From the NCBI GenBank assembly GCA_001316125.1, contig BBCS01000010.1:1-64000 (forward strand): DNA of 64,000 nt, given 5' to 3'. Positions 40,985 to 51,499 of the stretch are shown one piece after another. Under the pieces are notes generated by a model. That model had not been told where the DNA came from. It worked only from the letters and a program-made list of their open reading frames with translations, and ran no database searches. This stretch comes from Vulcanisaeta distributa JCM 11213. GTDB taxonomy: Archaea > Thermoproteota > Thermoprotei > Thermoproteales > Thermocladiaceae. The number at the start of each line of letters is the position of its first letter. Within the stretch, counting starts at the first letter, position 1. The translations under genes were made by a program, and so were the position numbers.

Positions 40985-42521
40985 ATGCGTGGTATTTCCG
41001 CTTCAAAATTAGTTAGTGGTCAATCCAGTGCCATTGAGATTGCCCTAATAGTGCCCGTTATCATTGTGGCGATCATTGTCTTCATAGCCTCGTGCCCAAT
41101 TATTCTTATTCTGCTGGTTCTGAGGTTAATGCCTTCCAGCTTAATGCCATGGCTCAGTCACTACTTCAGTACGTCGTCACAAACCCAGGAAATCCACCCA
41201 ACTGGGGCCTAAACGCAAGCCAACTGGCGGCATTCGGACTAGCCCAACCAAACCAACCAAACCACCTAGACCCATTCAAGGTAATGGCCCTTGTTTACTG
41301 GGACTATGCCAATGGGCTTGTCCCAAGGAGCGAATTAAGTGGTTACTGCACCCTCGGCCAGATAAGTGGTAATGGCTTTAGGGATTACCTGAACCAGAGT
41401 GGTGTTTATGCACTCTCAATAACGGGTAACTGGCTATTCATGCCCGGCACCTACACCCCATGGCTAATCAACTACACGGAGGTTAAGGAGATGCTCGGGC
41501 TGGGTAGTAACTACGAGTTCGAGCTCGTCATTACACCGGTAATGAACATATCCGTTGTCAACTTCCCACCAACGCCAGGGAGCTTCAACCTAGTCATTAG
41601 GGTTGTGAATAGCATGGGTGGTACACCGATTAGTGGTGCTGAGGTGAGTATTCAGTACTTCGCAATTGATCAGGCGGGTAATGACCTAGCCTGCCAATAT
41701 GGCTTGGTCACTCCATGCACACCGGCACCGAGCAGTGCCCAATTACCCCCCCTGGGTCCTCATTCACGGTAATATCGACGAAACCACTGATTATTGAGGG
41801 TAGCGAAACAGGTTACACGAACTCCAGTGGTTATGCAGTACTCACACTGCCCCCTCGACTACGATGGTGATAACACCTACTTCATAATCATTAGGGCTAG
41901 TATTGGTGGCCTTGGCGATTACTACTACTTCCAGTACCCAGCCCAATCAACGCCGCTACTCCTAGTCGGTGTACTGCCAATGGGTACGGCCTACAACTCA
42001 ATAGTCTTCGCAGACCCACACCTATTCACAGACTGCCTACTCAACAGTGGCATTGCCTCAAACCCAAGCGCCACATCACTGGGCCTTAGGGTTATTGCAG
42101 TATACAGGAGCCTCTATGGCTACGTATTCGAGGGCCTAAACTTCACACTAAACCCAGGTAGGGGGGGCTCGCACTCATACCCAATACCCTGCAGTTCCAT
42201 CGCCAGTGAGAACGCCAGTGATTACTCGACATGCTACTGGAACCTACCAAATGAGCCAATGCTCCTGGTGGTCAATGTGGTTAGGAATTCACAGGGGGGG
42301 CAGCTGGCGCGGTACCGCTTGCCCAAACAATCATTGTACCCTACGGGCTATACCCAAACTACCTAATGAATAATGGCCCAATAGTATTCGGCGAGTCCAT
42401 TAAATATGCGGAGGTTGGCACTGCAACATCCCTAGTATACATAGGGGGGGACTCAGCCTACTACGCAACACTATACCTATACTACGGAGGAAATGCGTTT
42501 GAGCCTATGAGTCAGCAGTAG
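40985..42521 (+). CDS. Exported pilin-like protein, cargo of AbrB copy 2
   Basis: The N-terminus ISASKLVSGQSSAIEIALIV continues into PVIIVAIIVFIA, a single hydrophobic helix preceded by a short basic stretch, as in archaeal type IV pilins or TadE-like proteins. The exported part of about 470 residues is rich in Tyr, Asn, Gly and Pro, with N-glycosylation sites and an Ig-like segment FNLVIRVVNSMGGTPISGAE. Frames change near 41090, 41750, 41860 and 42300; it ends in PMSQQ at 42521. No family recognised. Probably on the cell surface. Confidence 0.5.
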
Positions 42522-42708
42522 TCGTCGTAATTCCACGGCGGGCACTTAGGCACTTCGGAGCACAACTCCCAAGCCTTATGACGCACTTGAGGCTGTGCAC
42601 TGGGCAGTACGTGGTTATGCACTCACGATTCCTCCTGAAGTCCAGGAGTAGGATTAGGAATAGTGCTGCCGTGGGTATGGCAATCAACGACAGCACAGTA
42701 ATGTCCAT
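42505..42708 (-). CDS. Small single-span Cys-rich membrane protein
   Basis: About 67 residues from ATG 42708: ITVLSLIAIPTAALFLILLL is one membrane helix, followed by DFRRNRECITTYCPVHSLKC with five cysteines and a basic tail. The start is chosen because GTATTTAAACC (minus strand, around 42736) lies about 25-30 bases upstream and GGGTG precedes the ATG. Its end overlaps the convergent exported-protein gene by 17 bases. Function unknown. Confidence 0.45.
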   Translation of the reverse strand: MDITVLSLIAIPTAALFLILLLDFRRNRECITTYCPVHSLKCVIRLGSCAPKCLSARRGITTTTADS

Positions 42709-42940
42709 CACCCTTAATACTAGGTTGGGGTTTAAATACCGGAGAACTTTTTCTAAAATGAACTCAGAGGATTTGGGAAGTAATGCTTTGTCCAAGCCTT
42801 GACTTGACCCATTGCACGCTACTCTTTTGTTATAGAGTCAATGAACTCATTCCACTCTTTTCAATTTCATGGGAGGATTTGCTCATTCTTTGTCAAAATA
42901 ACTAGAAAAATTTTTATTAAGAACTGAACACGTAAGGCTA

Positions 42941-43278
42941 ATGAGTAGACCCAAGCCCATCAGTGGGCTACCCTACAGAATTAGGGTGTATGTGAATGGA
43001 CAGGTCCTAATACCCGCCAATGTTGTTAGATCCCTTGGTATTGAGTGGGCTAAGTATGCAAGCATAATAATTAGGCATAACGATAGATTGGTTGAGCTGA
43101 AGAAGGTCTTACTCCTCAGGACTAGGAATACCGCATCGAGCAGTTCACAATACCAAGGGGGGGTGTTAGGCTACTCCTCGGTATTAGGCCACTTGATGAG
43201 GTTGAGGTCGTCCAAATAAGGCCGTTAAGCGATGGCGAGCTTGGGGGGGAGGAGTTTTGGGTGGTTAGTGATGGTTAA
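42941..43278 (+). CDS. AbrB/SpoVT-like DNA-binding protein, copy 3
   Basis: ISGLPYRIRVYVNGQVLIPA and RSLGIEWAKYASIIIRHNDR match copy 2 along the first half. Frames change near 43139 and at the G7 tract at 43158; the rest reads QFTIPRGVRLLLGIRPLDEV and EVVQIRPLSDGELGGEEFWV. About 112 residues. Its end overlaps the next gene by eight bases, so the two are co-translated. It shares a promoter box with copy 2. Confidence 0.6.
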
Positions 43279-43793
43279 GGTTTTGGTCGGTGATTTCAGC
43301 CTTTCCTGCCCCCCCGGTGATGATGGGCTTGAATTCATTAATTACTGGTGCACTGTGCTTAGTGGTTTCAGGGGGATTTGAGCTTATCTTTGATGGGCCG
43401 ATAGCTGATGTTGCCTGGCTTGTCCTGAGACCTGGCCTTGATGTTGATGCCATTACCTGGGTCATCGAGGACTCAGGCCTTGAGGATTACTTCGACGTCA
43501 TGATTGTGACGCCGGGCTGTGGTGATAGGAGTGCCGTGATAATAATCCCAAGGGATGCCCAGAGGTTGACTGAGCTCTATAGGCCCTCCACCACGACCCT
43601 AGGCGCGATTAACTGCAGGGCACCCAGTAGGGAGTCGTACAACGCCTGGTTAAGCATTGTTGATGGATTAATAAGGAGCCTGGGAATTGACGAACTAACA
43701 AAACACGCAATAAACATGCTGAGCATTAAAGACGCAGGAAAACCAAAAATCAACAAAGCAAGCAAGGCGCGGATCTCAAGTACCAATTCCTGA
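43271..43793 (+). CDS. Unknown protein, cargo of AbrB copy 3
   Basis: About 175 residues. MVKVLVGDFSLSCPPGDDG starts in the end of AbrB copy 3; frames change near 43315 and 43375, after which it reads FDGPIADVAWLVLRPGLDVD, VIEDSGLEDYFDVMIVTPGC and AVIIIPRDAQRLTELYRPS. The C-terminus is a basic helix (KDAGKPKINKASKARISSTN) that overlaps the convergent integrase end by about 43 bases. Mixed alpha/beta; no family recognised. Confidence 0.45.
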
Positions 43794-45036
43794 GTTCTTC
43801 GTGCCTCGGGCTCCAATAATGCTCTATGAGGACTCTGTACTCGCTTGGTGGTGCCCTTCCCTGCAGTGTATTCACAATGCTCTCTGGTACTCCCCTTGAG
43901 ATCATCCAGGTTGCGAAGAACTTACGCAACTCATACAGCTCGAAATCACGATTGAGGACTTGCCTCGCGGCTTCCTTTATTTCCCTCCTCAATCGCCCCT
44001 GGTCGAAGGGTAGGAACCTATTTCTAAGCCTATCAATGACCTCGCCCCCCCCGAATAAGCCACTGGCTTCGATCGGCTTTGTTATGTTACTCACAAACCT
44101 ATCACGCTAGGCAGGTACTGGCTTTTGATTAAGTCAAGGGTTTCGGGCCTCAGGAATGCAATGAATGCCCTCTTGGTCGTGGTTACCTTCCCAATCCTAA
44201 GCACTCCATGCTCAAGGTCAACATCGTCCATTGTGACCAGAAACGGCTCTCCAGGCCTAAGCCCTGTCTCTGCCAGTATGAGGAAATACACCTTAGCCTT
44301 AATGCTCTCGATCCTCGAGAGTATTTGCCTAAGCTCATCAATTGTGGGTAGTTTGGTCTTGTTGTTTGTTTTTGGTTTGATTGTTCTGAAGCTGTTGTAT
44401 AGCACCGCAAACAAACCTGGGTCCTTGGTTTGTAGTACGTTCTTAATGAATGACTTCAGGCTCACGGTTATGTGCCTAACAACGTGCGGAGGCTCCTCCT
44501 CAATAATGCTTGCCAGGTAATCACGAATACCCTCAGGACTAAGAACCCAATTCATTTCCGAGAGAGCACGCCGAATATAACCAAGCCCATCCCTTAAGGT
44601 CTTATCCTTAACACCCCTAAGCCTCATAGCTTTAACATACGCATCAACATCCTCCTGAGTCACATGCCAAGCCCTACCAAGGCTCTGCACGTAATCACCG
44701 AGGTATCGAGAGAGCAAAGCAAGGAACTGCTCCCTAAAGCCTGGGTCCTCCCTCGCCGTTATTATGACCCTAAGGGCATCATTAATTGATGCACGTTTCT
44801 CGGGAATCCAACCCTTGAGCAATGCCTGAAGCTCCTCGGGTGTTAGAAGCCTGAGCATTGAGCACAGGAGACCATCGCCAACCCTTCGCTTGCCACTCTT
44901 AATCATTGATATGTAGTTACTCGTGACACCAAGGGTACTGGGTTTAACCTTCTTATTATTAATTAAGTAGTTTTAGTATTAACAGGCGTTGCTCATTGCT
45001 TATCTCCTCGATGGCTATCAACGAGCAATCAACCAT
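43750..45036 (-). CDS. SSV-like tyrosine recombinase (integrase)
   Basis: Catalyses site-specific DNA integration. Catalytic residues: Arg in AETGLRPGEPFLV, Lys in GKVTTTKRAFIAFL, the box YELRKFFATWMISRGV (Tyr replaces the common His), and Tyr in LIEHYWSPRHEE. The LQGRAPPSEYRVLIEHYW ending is typical of crenarchaeal virus and plasmid integrases. Frame changes lie near 44095 and 44960. The N-terminus read from ATG 45036 contains STLGVTSNYISMIKSGKRRV, a Cro-like helix-turn-helix. About 425 residues. It lies 110 bases from tRNA-Gly on the same strand. Confidence 0.8.
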
Positions 45037-45147
45037 AATCCCCCTAAGTGATTAGTCACTTAGGCACGTATTTAAACCTTGCGTAACTGGTCACAGATTG
45101 AAATGTAACTGATCACGGCAATGGGCAAGGAAGGATTGAATGCAATT

Positions 45148-45226
45148 TGGTGCGGCCGCGGGATTGAACCCGGGTTCTGCGGCTCGGGGGGGGCCGCCAT
45201 CCTAGACCAGTCTAGACGACGGCCGC
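45148..45226 (-). tRNA. tRNA-Gly (probably CCC), CCA encoded
   Basis: On the minus strand the gene begins GCGGCCGTCGTCTAGACTGG and ends with the paired CGGCCGC plus A and an encoded CCA (45151-45148). The D arm GTCTAGACTGGTCTAGGA is normal. The anticodon stem is GCGGC/GCCGC; the loop is written as seven C then GA, where the family has CTCCC(A/G)A, so the U33 is not visible and the loop is two bases too long. The T arm (CCCGGGTTCAATCCC) lacks one base of TTCGAATC. These faults fit the indel errors of the window. Anticodon CCC is the most likely reading. Confidence 0.75.
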
Positions 45227-45477
45227 AGAGTAATAGGAGATCTTGAGGTTTTAAGTTTTAATTTGGGTCGGGTTTAATGTTGAGGGTTTAGTATTTTCTT
45301 TCAGTTTTCTTTAAATTCAGACATGCTGATTAGCGGTCTGGTTGCGTTTTAGTGATTAAGTCATTATATTTAAGATAAATGCCTTATGATGCGTCGATTT
45401 ACTTCATGCTTTCTCATTCCTATATTGTTATTGCTATTTATATCACGGTAATGAGTATATATTGGTTTCGGGATAGT

Positions 45478-45490
45478 AAATTTTAAATAT
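45478..45490 (+). promoter_or_regulatory. TATA-like box of lysC
   Basis: AAATTTTAAATATG lies about 40 bases before ATG 45525, with GAGGTGACC as a ribosome-binding site just before the start. The rest of 45227-45524 (298 bases) holds no gene I can support. Confidence 0.4.
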
Positions 45491-45524
45491 GTGTTATGTT
45501 CGTGCCTATATAGAGGTGACCGGA

Positions 45525-46653
45525 TGGAAATGGAAACTGTACTAGAACGGGGGGGGTGGGGGGGATATCTAAGGTTGGTGGTTCACTGTTAACTGTGGGT
45601 AATGTCCTTAATGTAATCGGTAGGGTTGTTGGTAGGGATTACCTGGGTAATAAGCTTGTGCTTGTTGTTTCGGCTATGAAGGGGGGGGTTACGGACCAAT
45701 TAATAAGGGCCTTTGATAATCATGATTCAAACGCACTTGATAATGCATTATCAACGTACATGAGTGAAGCCCTTAATCTCGGCCTTAATGACCTGGCGTC
45801 CTTCCTCGAACTCATGCGTGAGGAGTTGCGTAGGTTCATAAACCTCGGCGAGCCTTGGGTCAGGGATTACGTGATCATCCACGGTGAGTTACTCTCAACA
45901 TTATTGATTGAGAGGGCGTTGAATGATTTGCTTGGTTTAAGGGCTAAGGCTGTTTATGAGCCTGGCATAGTTACGGATAGTAATTGGGGCTTCGCATCGG
46001 TTAATCATGAGTTGAGTAGTAGGTATGTGATTGAGAAGGTAGGTAATGTATTAGGTAAGTATGATGTTGTTGTGGTCCCTGGCTTCCTTGGGATAACCAG
46101 TGATGGTAGGTACACGTCCTTAGGTAGGGGTGGTAGTGATTACACGGCATCCTTACTCGCGAGTTACCTAGGTGCGTCACGGTTAACCTTCTACACGGAC
46201 AGTGGTGGTATACTCAGCGGTGATCCAAGGATTATAAATGACGCGGTACTCCTTAGGGAGGTTGGTTATGATGAGGCCTATACGGCCTCATTACTTGGCG
46301 CCAAGAAGTTCCACCCAAGGACCTTCGAACCATTACTAGGAAGTAAGGTCTTAACCATCATAACGGATCCCTGGCGTGAGGATGGTACGTACGTAGTAAA
46401 TAACTGCATCACAACGCCTAAGCTAATTACCCTAAATGAGGTTGGGGGGGTACGTTCAGGGTTTCCGTGGTGGGCTGTAGAATTTCGCAGGTGAGTCACC
46501 TGAGGGGGTGAGGCGTATGAGATAATGGCGTCATACGACGCTAAGGTAATCAATGATGACCAACACGCGGTGTCGGCATTATTAAATGAGTGGGATGACG
46601 CGGTTTCCCTGGCAAGGGACCTCCATAGGTGGGTGAGGTCATGGATCGCGTGA
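45525..46653 (+). CDS. lysC: Aspartate kinase
   Basis: First step of threonine, methionine and lysine synthesis. The nucleotide site is [11 protein letters not shown] (for KFGGTS); later motifs are [53 protein letters not shown] and [19 protein letters not shown]. The region before KVGGS is scrambled by G7/G8 tracts at 45550-45566. After about 46440 the frame changes and reads [18 protein letters not shown] to [15 protein letters not shown], a short ACT-like tail. About 370 residues. It overlaps asd by 13 bases. Confidence 0.85.
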
Positions 46654-47671
46654 GGGTATCGATACTCGGGGGGGCCACGGGACTCGTTGGGCAGTGGATG
46701 GTTAAGTTGCTGGCTAATCACCCATTCATTGAAGTCGTTGGTTTATCGGCATCCCCCGGGTAAGGTTGGTCGTAAGTATGGCGAGGTGGTTCACTGGTTC
46801 ATACCAGGTGATGTGCCTGAGTATGCCAGGGACATCACGCTGGTTTCCACGGACCCCCCCCAGACCATAAGTCGGCCGATGTGGTTCTCTCGGCATTACC
46901 AAACGATGTTGCCTGGCCCATTGAGAGTAGGCTATTGAGCGCTGGTTGAACGTTATTTCAAACGCGTCGCCGGAGAGGATGAATCCGAGGATCCCACTGA
47001 TAAACCCTGAGGTTAATTGGGAGCACCTAAACATACTCAGGGAGGTTAAGGGTAATTGGGTTGTTAAGAACCGAACTGCACGGCTGCGATAATATCAATG
47101 CCCATAAAGCCTATTCAAGACCTAATCGACTCACTACACATAGTTACACTACAGTCTGTCTCTGGGGGGGCCGGCTACCTGGGTCTGTCCTACCTGGCAA
47201 TTGATGGTAATGTAATACCATTCATAAAGGGTGAGGAGGAGAAGATCGAGGCTGAGCTGAATAAGATGTTGGGTAGGCAATTCCCCCGAGAAGTTCGAGC
47301 CCTGGGGGGGCAAGCCTGTGTACGTAACGACGACCAGGGTACCCGTTAAGTATGGGCACATGGCCGTAATACACGCCGTGCTGACTAAGGATGTGGACAC
47401 TGAGTATATAATTAATAGGTTGAGTAGGTTTAGATCCCTACCTCAGGAGAGGGAGTTGCCTACGGCACCCAGGGAGCCGATTAAGGTTATTAATAGGGTT
47501 GACGCACCCCAACCTGCCAGGGATTTGGACCCAATGGCTGTCAGTGTCGGTAGGGTGTCGGTTAGGGATAGGGTGTTAAGGCTTGTGGCGCTGGGAGACA
47601 ACCTAGTGCGTGGTGCGGCTGGGATCACGATACTCACTGTGGAGACCATGAAGGCTCTGGGCATACTCTAA
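46641..47671 (+). CDS. asd: Aspartate-semialdehyde dehydrogenase
   Basis: Reduces aspartyl phosphate to the semialdehyde with NADPH. The start [20 protein letters not shown] carries the GATGxVG motif with one extra Gly from a G7 tract at 46670. NPNCTAA with the catalytic Cys is recovered near 47070 by adding one [21 protein letters not shown] matches SGAGYPG with another extra Gly. [20 protein letters not shown] and [15 protein letters not shown] follow. Frames change near 46760, 46855, 46950, 47075 and 47300. About 345 residues. Overlap with lysC indicates one operon. Confidence 0.88.
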
Positions 47672-47678
47672 AAATGCG

Positions 47679-48668
47679 TTAATCCCCCCCTAAATGATTA
47701 ATTATGTACATTAAATCCGTTAATACGGCTTGCGCAGTCTCCATGGGCCCGGCCCCCCCAGGCCCTATAACCATAACATCGCCTAGGGTGTCCGTGTTAA
47801 TCCTCAATGCGTTCAAGTTCTCATTAACGTGAGCCAGAACATCACTCCTACTCAATGGGACTGGTTTAACGTACGCAGTCTCCGCATTGGCGTAGGCTAT
47901 GAGCTTAACAACCCTATCCCCCCCATAGGCCCTAATGTCTATGTCACGTATACCCCCCCTAACCTCCATGCCCTCAAGGCTATGCCTCCAACCAAGCACC
48001 CTCGAAATAATGATTGCCTTCAGCGCGGCATCCCAACCATCAATGTCCAGGGATGGGTCAGCCTCCGCATAACCCCCCCTTTCCTGGGCCAGCCTGAGGG
48101 CTTCGTTGAAGTCCATGCCCTCATACATCCTCGTGAGTATGTAGTTAGTGGTGCCGTTGAGTATGCCCATGAAGTAATTAACCTTAATGCCAGGTAATAG
48201 GTCGATTATGTTGAAGGATGGCGTGCCCGCCATCACCGTGCCCTTAAACCTAACAAGCCTATTAAACCTCCTGCCAAGCTCCATCAACTCATCGTAGTGA
48301 AAGGCTATTGGGCCTTATTAGTCGTAATCACGTGCTTACCACTCCTGATAGCTGTCGATAAGTAGGTGAATGCGGGCTCACCCCCTGTCCCTAACGTTTA
48401 AATCCGTGAACTCACAGACAATGTCCGCATCGCTCTCCTCAATAAGCCTGGGAACCTCATCAATGTCCACCCTCTCACCAAGCAACTTGCCGCTACGTGC
48501 ATCATCAACGACACTAGGACCTGGATTAACTATATGCCCACGCCTCCTATCAATTATCTCACTGACATAAACATCAGCACCAAGTAAATCCCTCTTTAAA
48601 TTCAATAACCTGAAGAAGGCCTGACCAACATTCCCAAAACCAATTATCAATACCCTATATCTCCTCAT
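47679..48668 (-). CDS. hom: Homoserine dehydrogenase
   Basis: Reduces aspartate semialdehyde to homoserine. The Rossmann start is YRVLIIGFGNVGQAFFRLL. After frame changes near 48380 and 48315 the text reads GEPAFTYLSTAIRSGKHVIT (substrate site) and RLVRFKGTVMAGTPSFNIID, then MGILNGTTNYILTRMYEGMD, YAEADPSLDIDGWDAALKAI and the C-terminal VLTDLMYIINHLGGD. No ACT domain, about 325 residues. Convergent with asd (gap of seven bases) and divergent from thrC. Confidence 0.88.
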
Positions 48669-48710
48669 GCGTTGTTAATAACATGTAGTTTATAATTTAT
48701 TTAAGAATAT

Positions 48711-48744
48711 TACCATTAATCAATGCCCTATTAATTTAATGGTA
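48711..48744. promoter_or_regulatory. Inverted repeat between hom and thrC
   Basis: TACCATTAA (48711-48719) and TTAATGGTA (48736-48744) form a perfect 9-base inverted repeat with a 16-base spacer. It sits between the divergent promoters: TTATAAATTA-type sequence near 48690 for hom and GCTTAAATAACC near 48748 for thrC. Such a repeat is a plausible operator for a shared amino-acid-responsive regulator. The role is inferred. Confidence 0.4.
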
Positions 48745-48804
48745 ATGCTTAAATAACCTAAATAATTGAGGTTACCTGGGGGGGATTGAAATGGAAACCC
48801 AGGC

Positions 48805-50050
48805 ATGAGACCTGGATTCCTCAGTAAATACATCCTAAAGTGTCCAAGGTGTGGTTTCGAGACCGAGGCGAGCCCATACGTAATGAGGTGCCCAAGGTGT
48901 GGTGAATTGCTTGATGCATTATTAATCGCTGATAGGGTTAGGTTGAACTGGGGGGGAGGTCTACGGGGGGGCAGGGGGGGTGTATGGAGGTACAGGGAAT
49001 TACTGCCTGAGCCGAGTAGTATCGTCACGATGGGCGAGGGCGTAACGCCATTAATTAAGTTAAGAGGTCATGGCAATGCCTATGTCAAGTTTGAGGGTGC
49101 AAACCCAACGGGCTCCTTTAAGGATAGGGGGGGGATGACAATCGGCGTTTCACTGGCGTTGTCAATAGGCGTTAAGGGGGGGGTTATAGTGGCGTCAACG
49201 GGAAATACGGCGGCGTCCGCGGCGGCTACGCGGCTAGGGCGGGCCTTGAGTGCCTGGTGGTTCTGCCGAAGGGTGGTGTTGCCAAGGGCAAGTTGGGGCA
49301 GGCGATGTTGCATGGTGCGAGGATTGCCGAGGTCCCTGGCACATTCGATAATGCGTTGGAGTACGTATTAGAGGCTGTATTGAGTAATGGCCGTGTCAAC
49401 AACGTTAATTACTACCCGCTTAATTCGATAAATCCCTGGAGGTTGGAAGGGCAGAAGACGATAGCCTATGAAATTGTGGAAGAGATCGGCGTCCCGGATT
49501 ATGTCTTTGTCCCGGTGGGTAATGGCGGTAACATATACGCCATTTGGAAGGGGTTTAGGGAGTTGATGGATTTTGGCGTGATTGATCGTGTGCCAAGAAT
49601 GATTGGTGTCCAGGCATCGGGGGGGCTGCGCCGATGGTTAGATATTGGAGGGGGGGCTTGGGTGAGGCGAGGATTGATAACCCAAGGACCGTGGCCTCGG
49701 CAATAAGGATTGGCAAGCCAGTTAATTGGTTTAGGGCTTATAGGGCTGTTAAGTATAGTGGTGGTGAATTCATTGAGGTTAGTGATGAGGAGATATTGAC
49801 GGCCCAGAGAATGCTTGGTAGGGAGGGCATTGGTGTCGAACCCGCCAGCGCGGCGTCCCTGGCTGGTTACCTAAAGGCGTTGGGTGAGGGCATGGTCAAC
49901 GCTGGGGGGGATGAGGTGGTGTTAATAGCCACCGGCCATGCGCTCAAGGATCCAGACACACTACTAATGAATAGTAATGTGGATATTATTAATGTCTCGT
50001 CATTAGATGAGTTGAGGTCCCTAATAATTGCCCAGAAATATAGTATATAG
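48805..50050 (+). CDS. thrC: Threonine synthase
   Basis: PLP enzyme that makes threonine from phosphohomoserine. N-terminal zinc ribbon [23 protein letters not shown] lysine in [17 protein letters not shown], where a G8 tract at 49127 adds one Gly. Then [48 protein letters not shown] and [20 protein letters not shown]. Frames change near 49227 (one T missing) and near 49620 (G7 for G5); the joint text reads [20 protein letters not shown]. About 410 residues. The start may be ATG 48792 or 48805. It contrasts with the PLP-dead relative at 14.8 kb. Confidence 0.9.
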
Positions 50051-50124
50051 TGATTACCCTGATATTAATACAAGAACATATGCAGTCAGGTAAAACTTAA
50101 ATAAATTAAGTATGTGATGAATCA

Positions 50125-51417
50125 GTGGATTATGAAGCTGGAACTCAGGTAAGTAGGTGGCGTAATGTCGTTGGCTCAATGCTGGGTTGGGGGGGTTTAG
50201 ATGCTTATGACTTCGTTGCCTACGCCTTTGTTGCGACAATAATTGCGCAGGTATTCTTTAGCCAACTTGGCCGCTTAGGCTCAATGCTTGCAACACTGGC
50301 TGCCTTCAGTGTTTCACTTGCCGTTAGACCACTCGGTGGCGTTTTCTTTGGTAATCTTGCGGATAAGATTGGTAGGAGGTATGTGCTGTACATAACAATG
50401 CTCGGCGCTGGTCTCTCAAGCTTCCTAATGGGCTTCCTACCAACCTATGCCCAGGCCGGCCTAGTCGCCATTGTGCTCCTCATAATCCTTAGGTTCGCAG
50501 TTGGCTTCTTCCTGGGTGGTGAGTATTCATCGAGTGGTGTCATGGCTGTCGAGAGTGTAGGCAGATGGAGGGGTTTGGCCAGCGGTATTATGCAGGCTGG
50601 TTTCGACATTGGTATATTCGGCGTAACCTTCACATACACACTGGTGGCCACCTACCTGCCGGAGAGCGCCATGTACACCATTGGCTGGAGGATAGTGTTC
50701 TGGAGTGGCATAGTGACCACAGTTATTGGTTGGCTATTCAGGAGGAGGTTCCTAACCGAGGCCCCCCCTGAGTGGGAGGTTACGGAGAAGGTGAGGAGTC
50801 CATATAAGACGCTGTTTACCAGGTATTGGCTTCCTGTGGTGACGATACTACTGGCCACAATGGCTTTCTCTACGAGTACTACGTAATGCTTGAGCTCTCA
50901 CCATTCGTACTGCAGAACGTGCTTAATTACTCATCAGCCCTGGCAGGACTAATACTCACAGTACTCTCCGCAAGTGATGCCATCGGCAGTATCTTCGGCG
51001 GTGTATTGGTTGATTGGTTCAGGAGCTCGGCAAGGGCCTTATTGACTACGGCATTAATAATCATAGCCTCATATACCCAACAATGTACGCAATACTCATA
51101 CTAGGCAACGGCTGGTTAGTACTACTCTGGGACTTCATAGCTGTGCTACCCGTCGGCGTACTGCAGGTGTACATAAGGGATTTACTACCACCAAGCGTCA
51201 GAGCCACAGGCGCCGGCCTGGGCTATAACGGTGGTACCTGGTTGGCGGCTTGGGCCGCAATAATAACGACACTAATGGCAGGAGCTCCACAAGGCCAGGA
51301 CCGTGGCTAACGGCAATAGCAATAAACATGATTTGGAGTAGCATATTAATAGTAATAAGTTCTATGATTGCAATAGCCTCATTAAAAAGGCTCATCGGGA
51401 GTAATACATCAAAATAA
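50125..51417 (+). CDS. MFS transporter, metabolite:H+ symporter type
   Basis: About 430 residues, twelve helices. GWGGLDAYDFVAYAFVATII near the N-terminus and SVSLAVRPLGGVFFGNLADK, IGRRYVLYITM (the loop 2-3 motif) are typical of the MHS group (ProP, ShiA, KgtP). FFLGGEYSSSGVMAVESVG is the conserved G-G-E segment. Frames change near 50860, 51065 and 51290. The last helix AINMIWSSILIVISSMIAIA ends at 51417. Starts with GTG 50125. Substrate could be an organic acid, proline or aromatic precursor. Confidence 0.75.
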
Positions 51418-51465
51418 TCAATCCCAAAGATTGTTAAAAATTAAATTATATAGAATTGTAATGTA

Positions 51466-51480
51466 ATGTTTATAAATTAT
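51466..51480 (+). promoter_or_regulatory. TATA box of hisC
   Basis: TGTTTATAAATTATT centred near 51473 lies about 27 bases before ATG 51500, giving a leaderless transcript. It is preceded by an A-rich element that may be the BRE. Confidence 0.5.
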
Positions 51481-51499
51481 TAATTCCGTGTAAGGGCTG

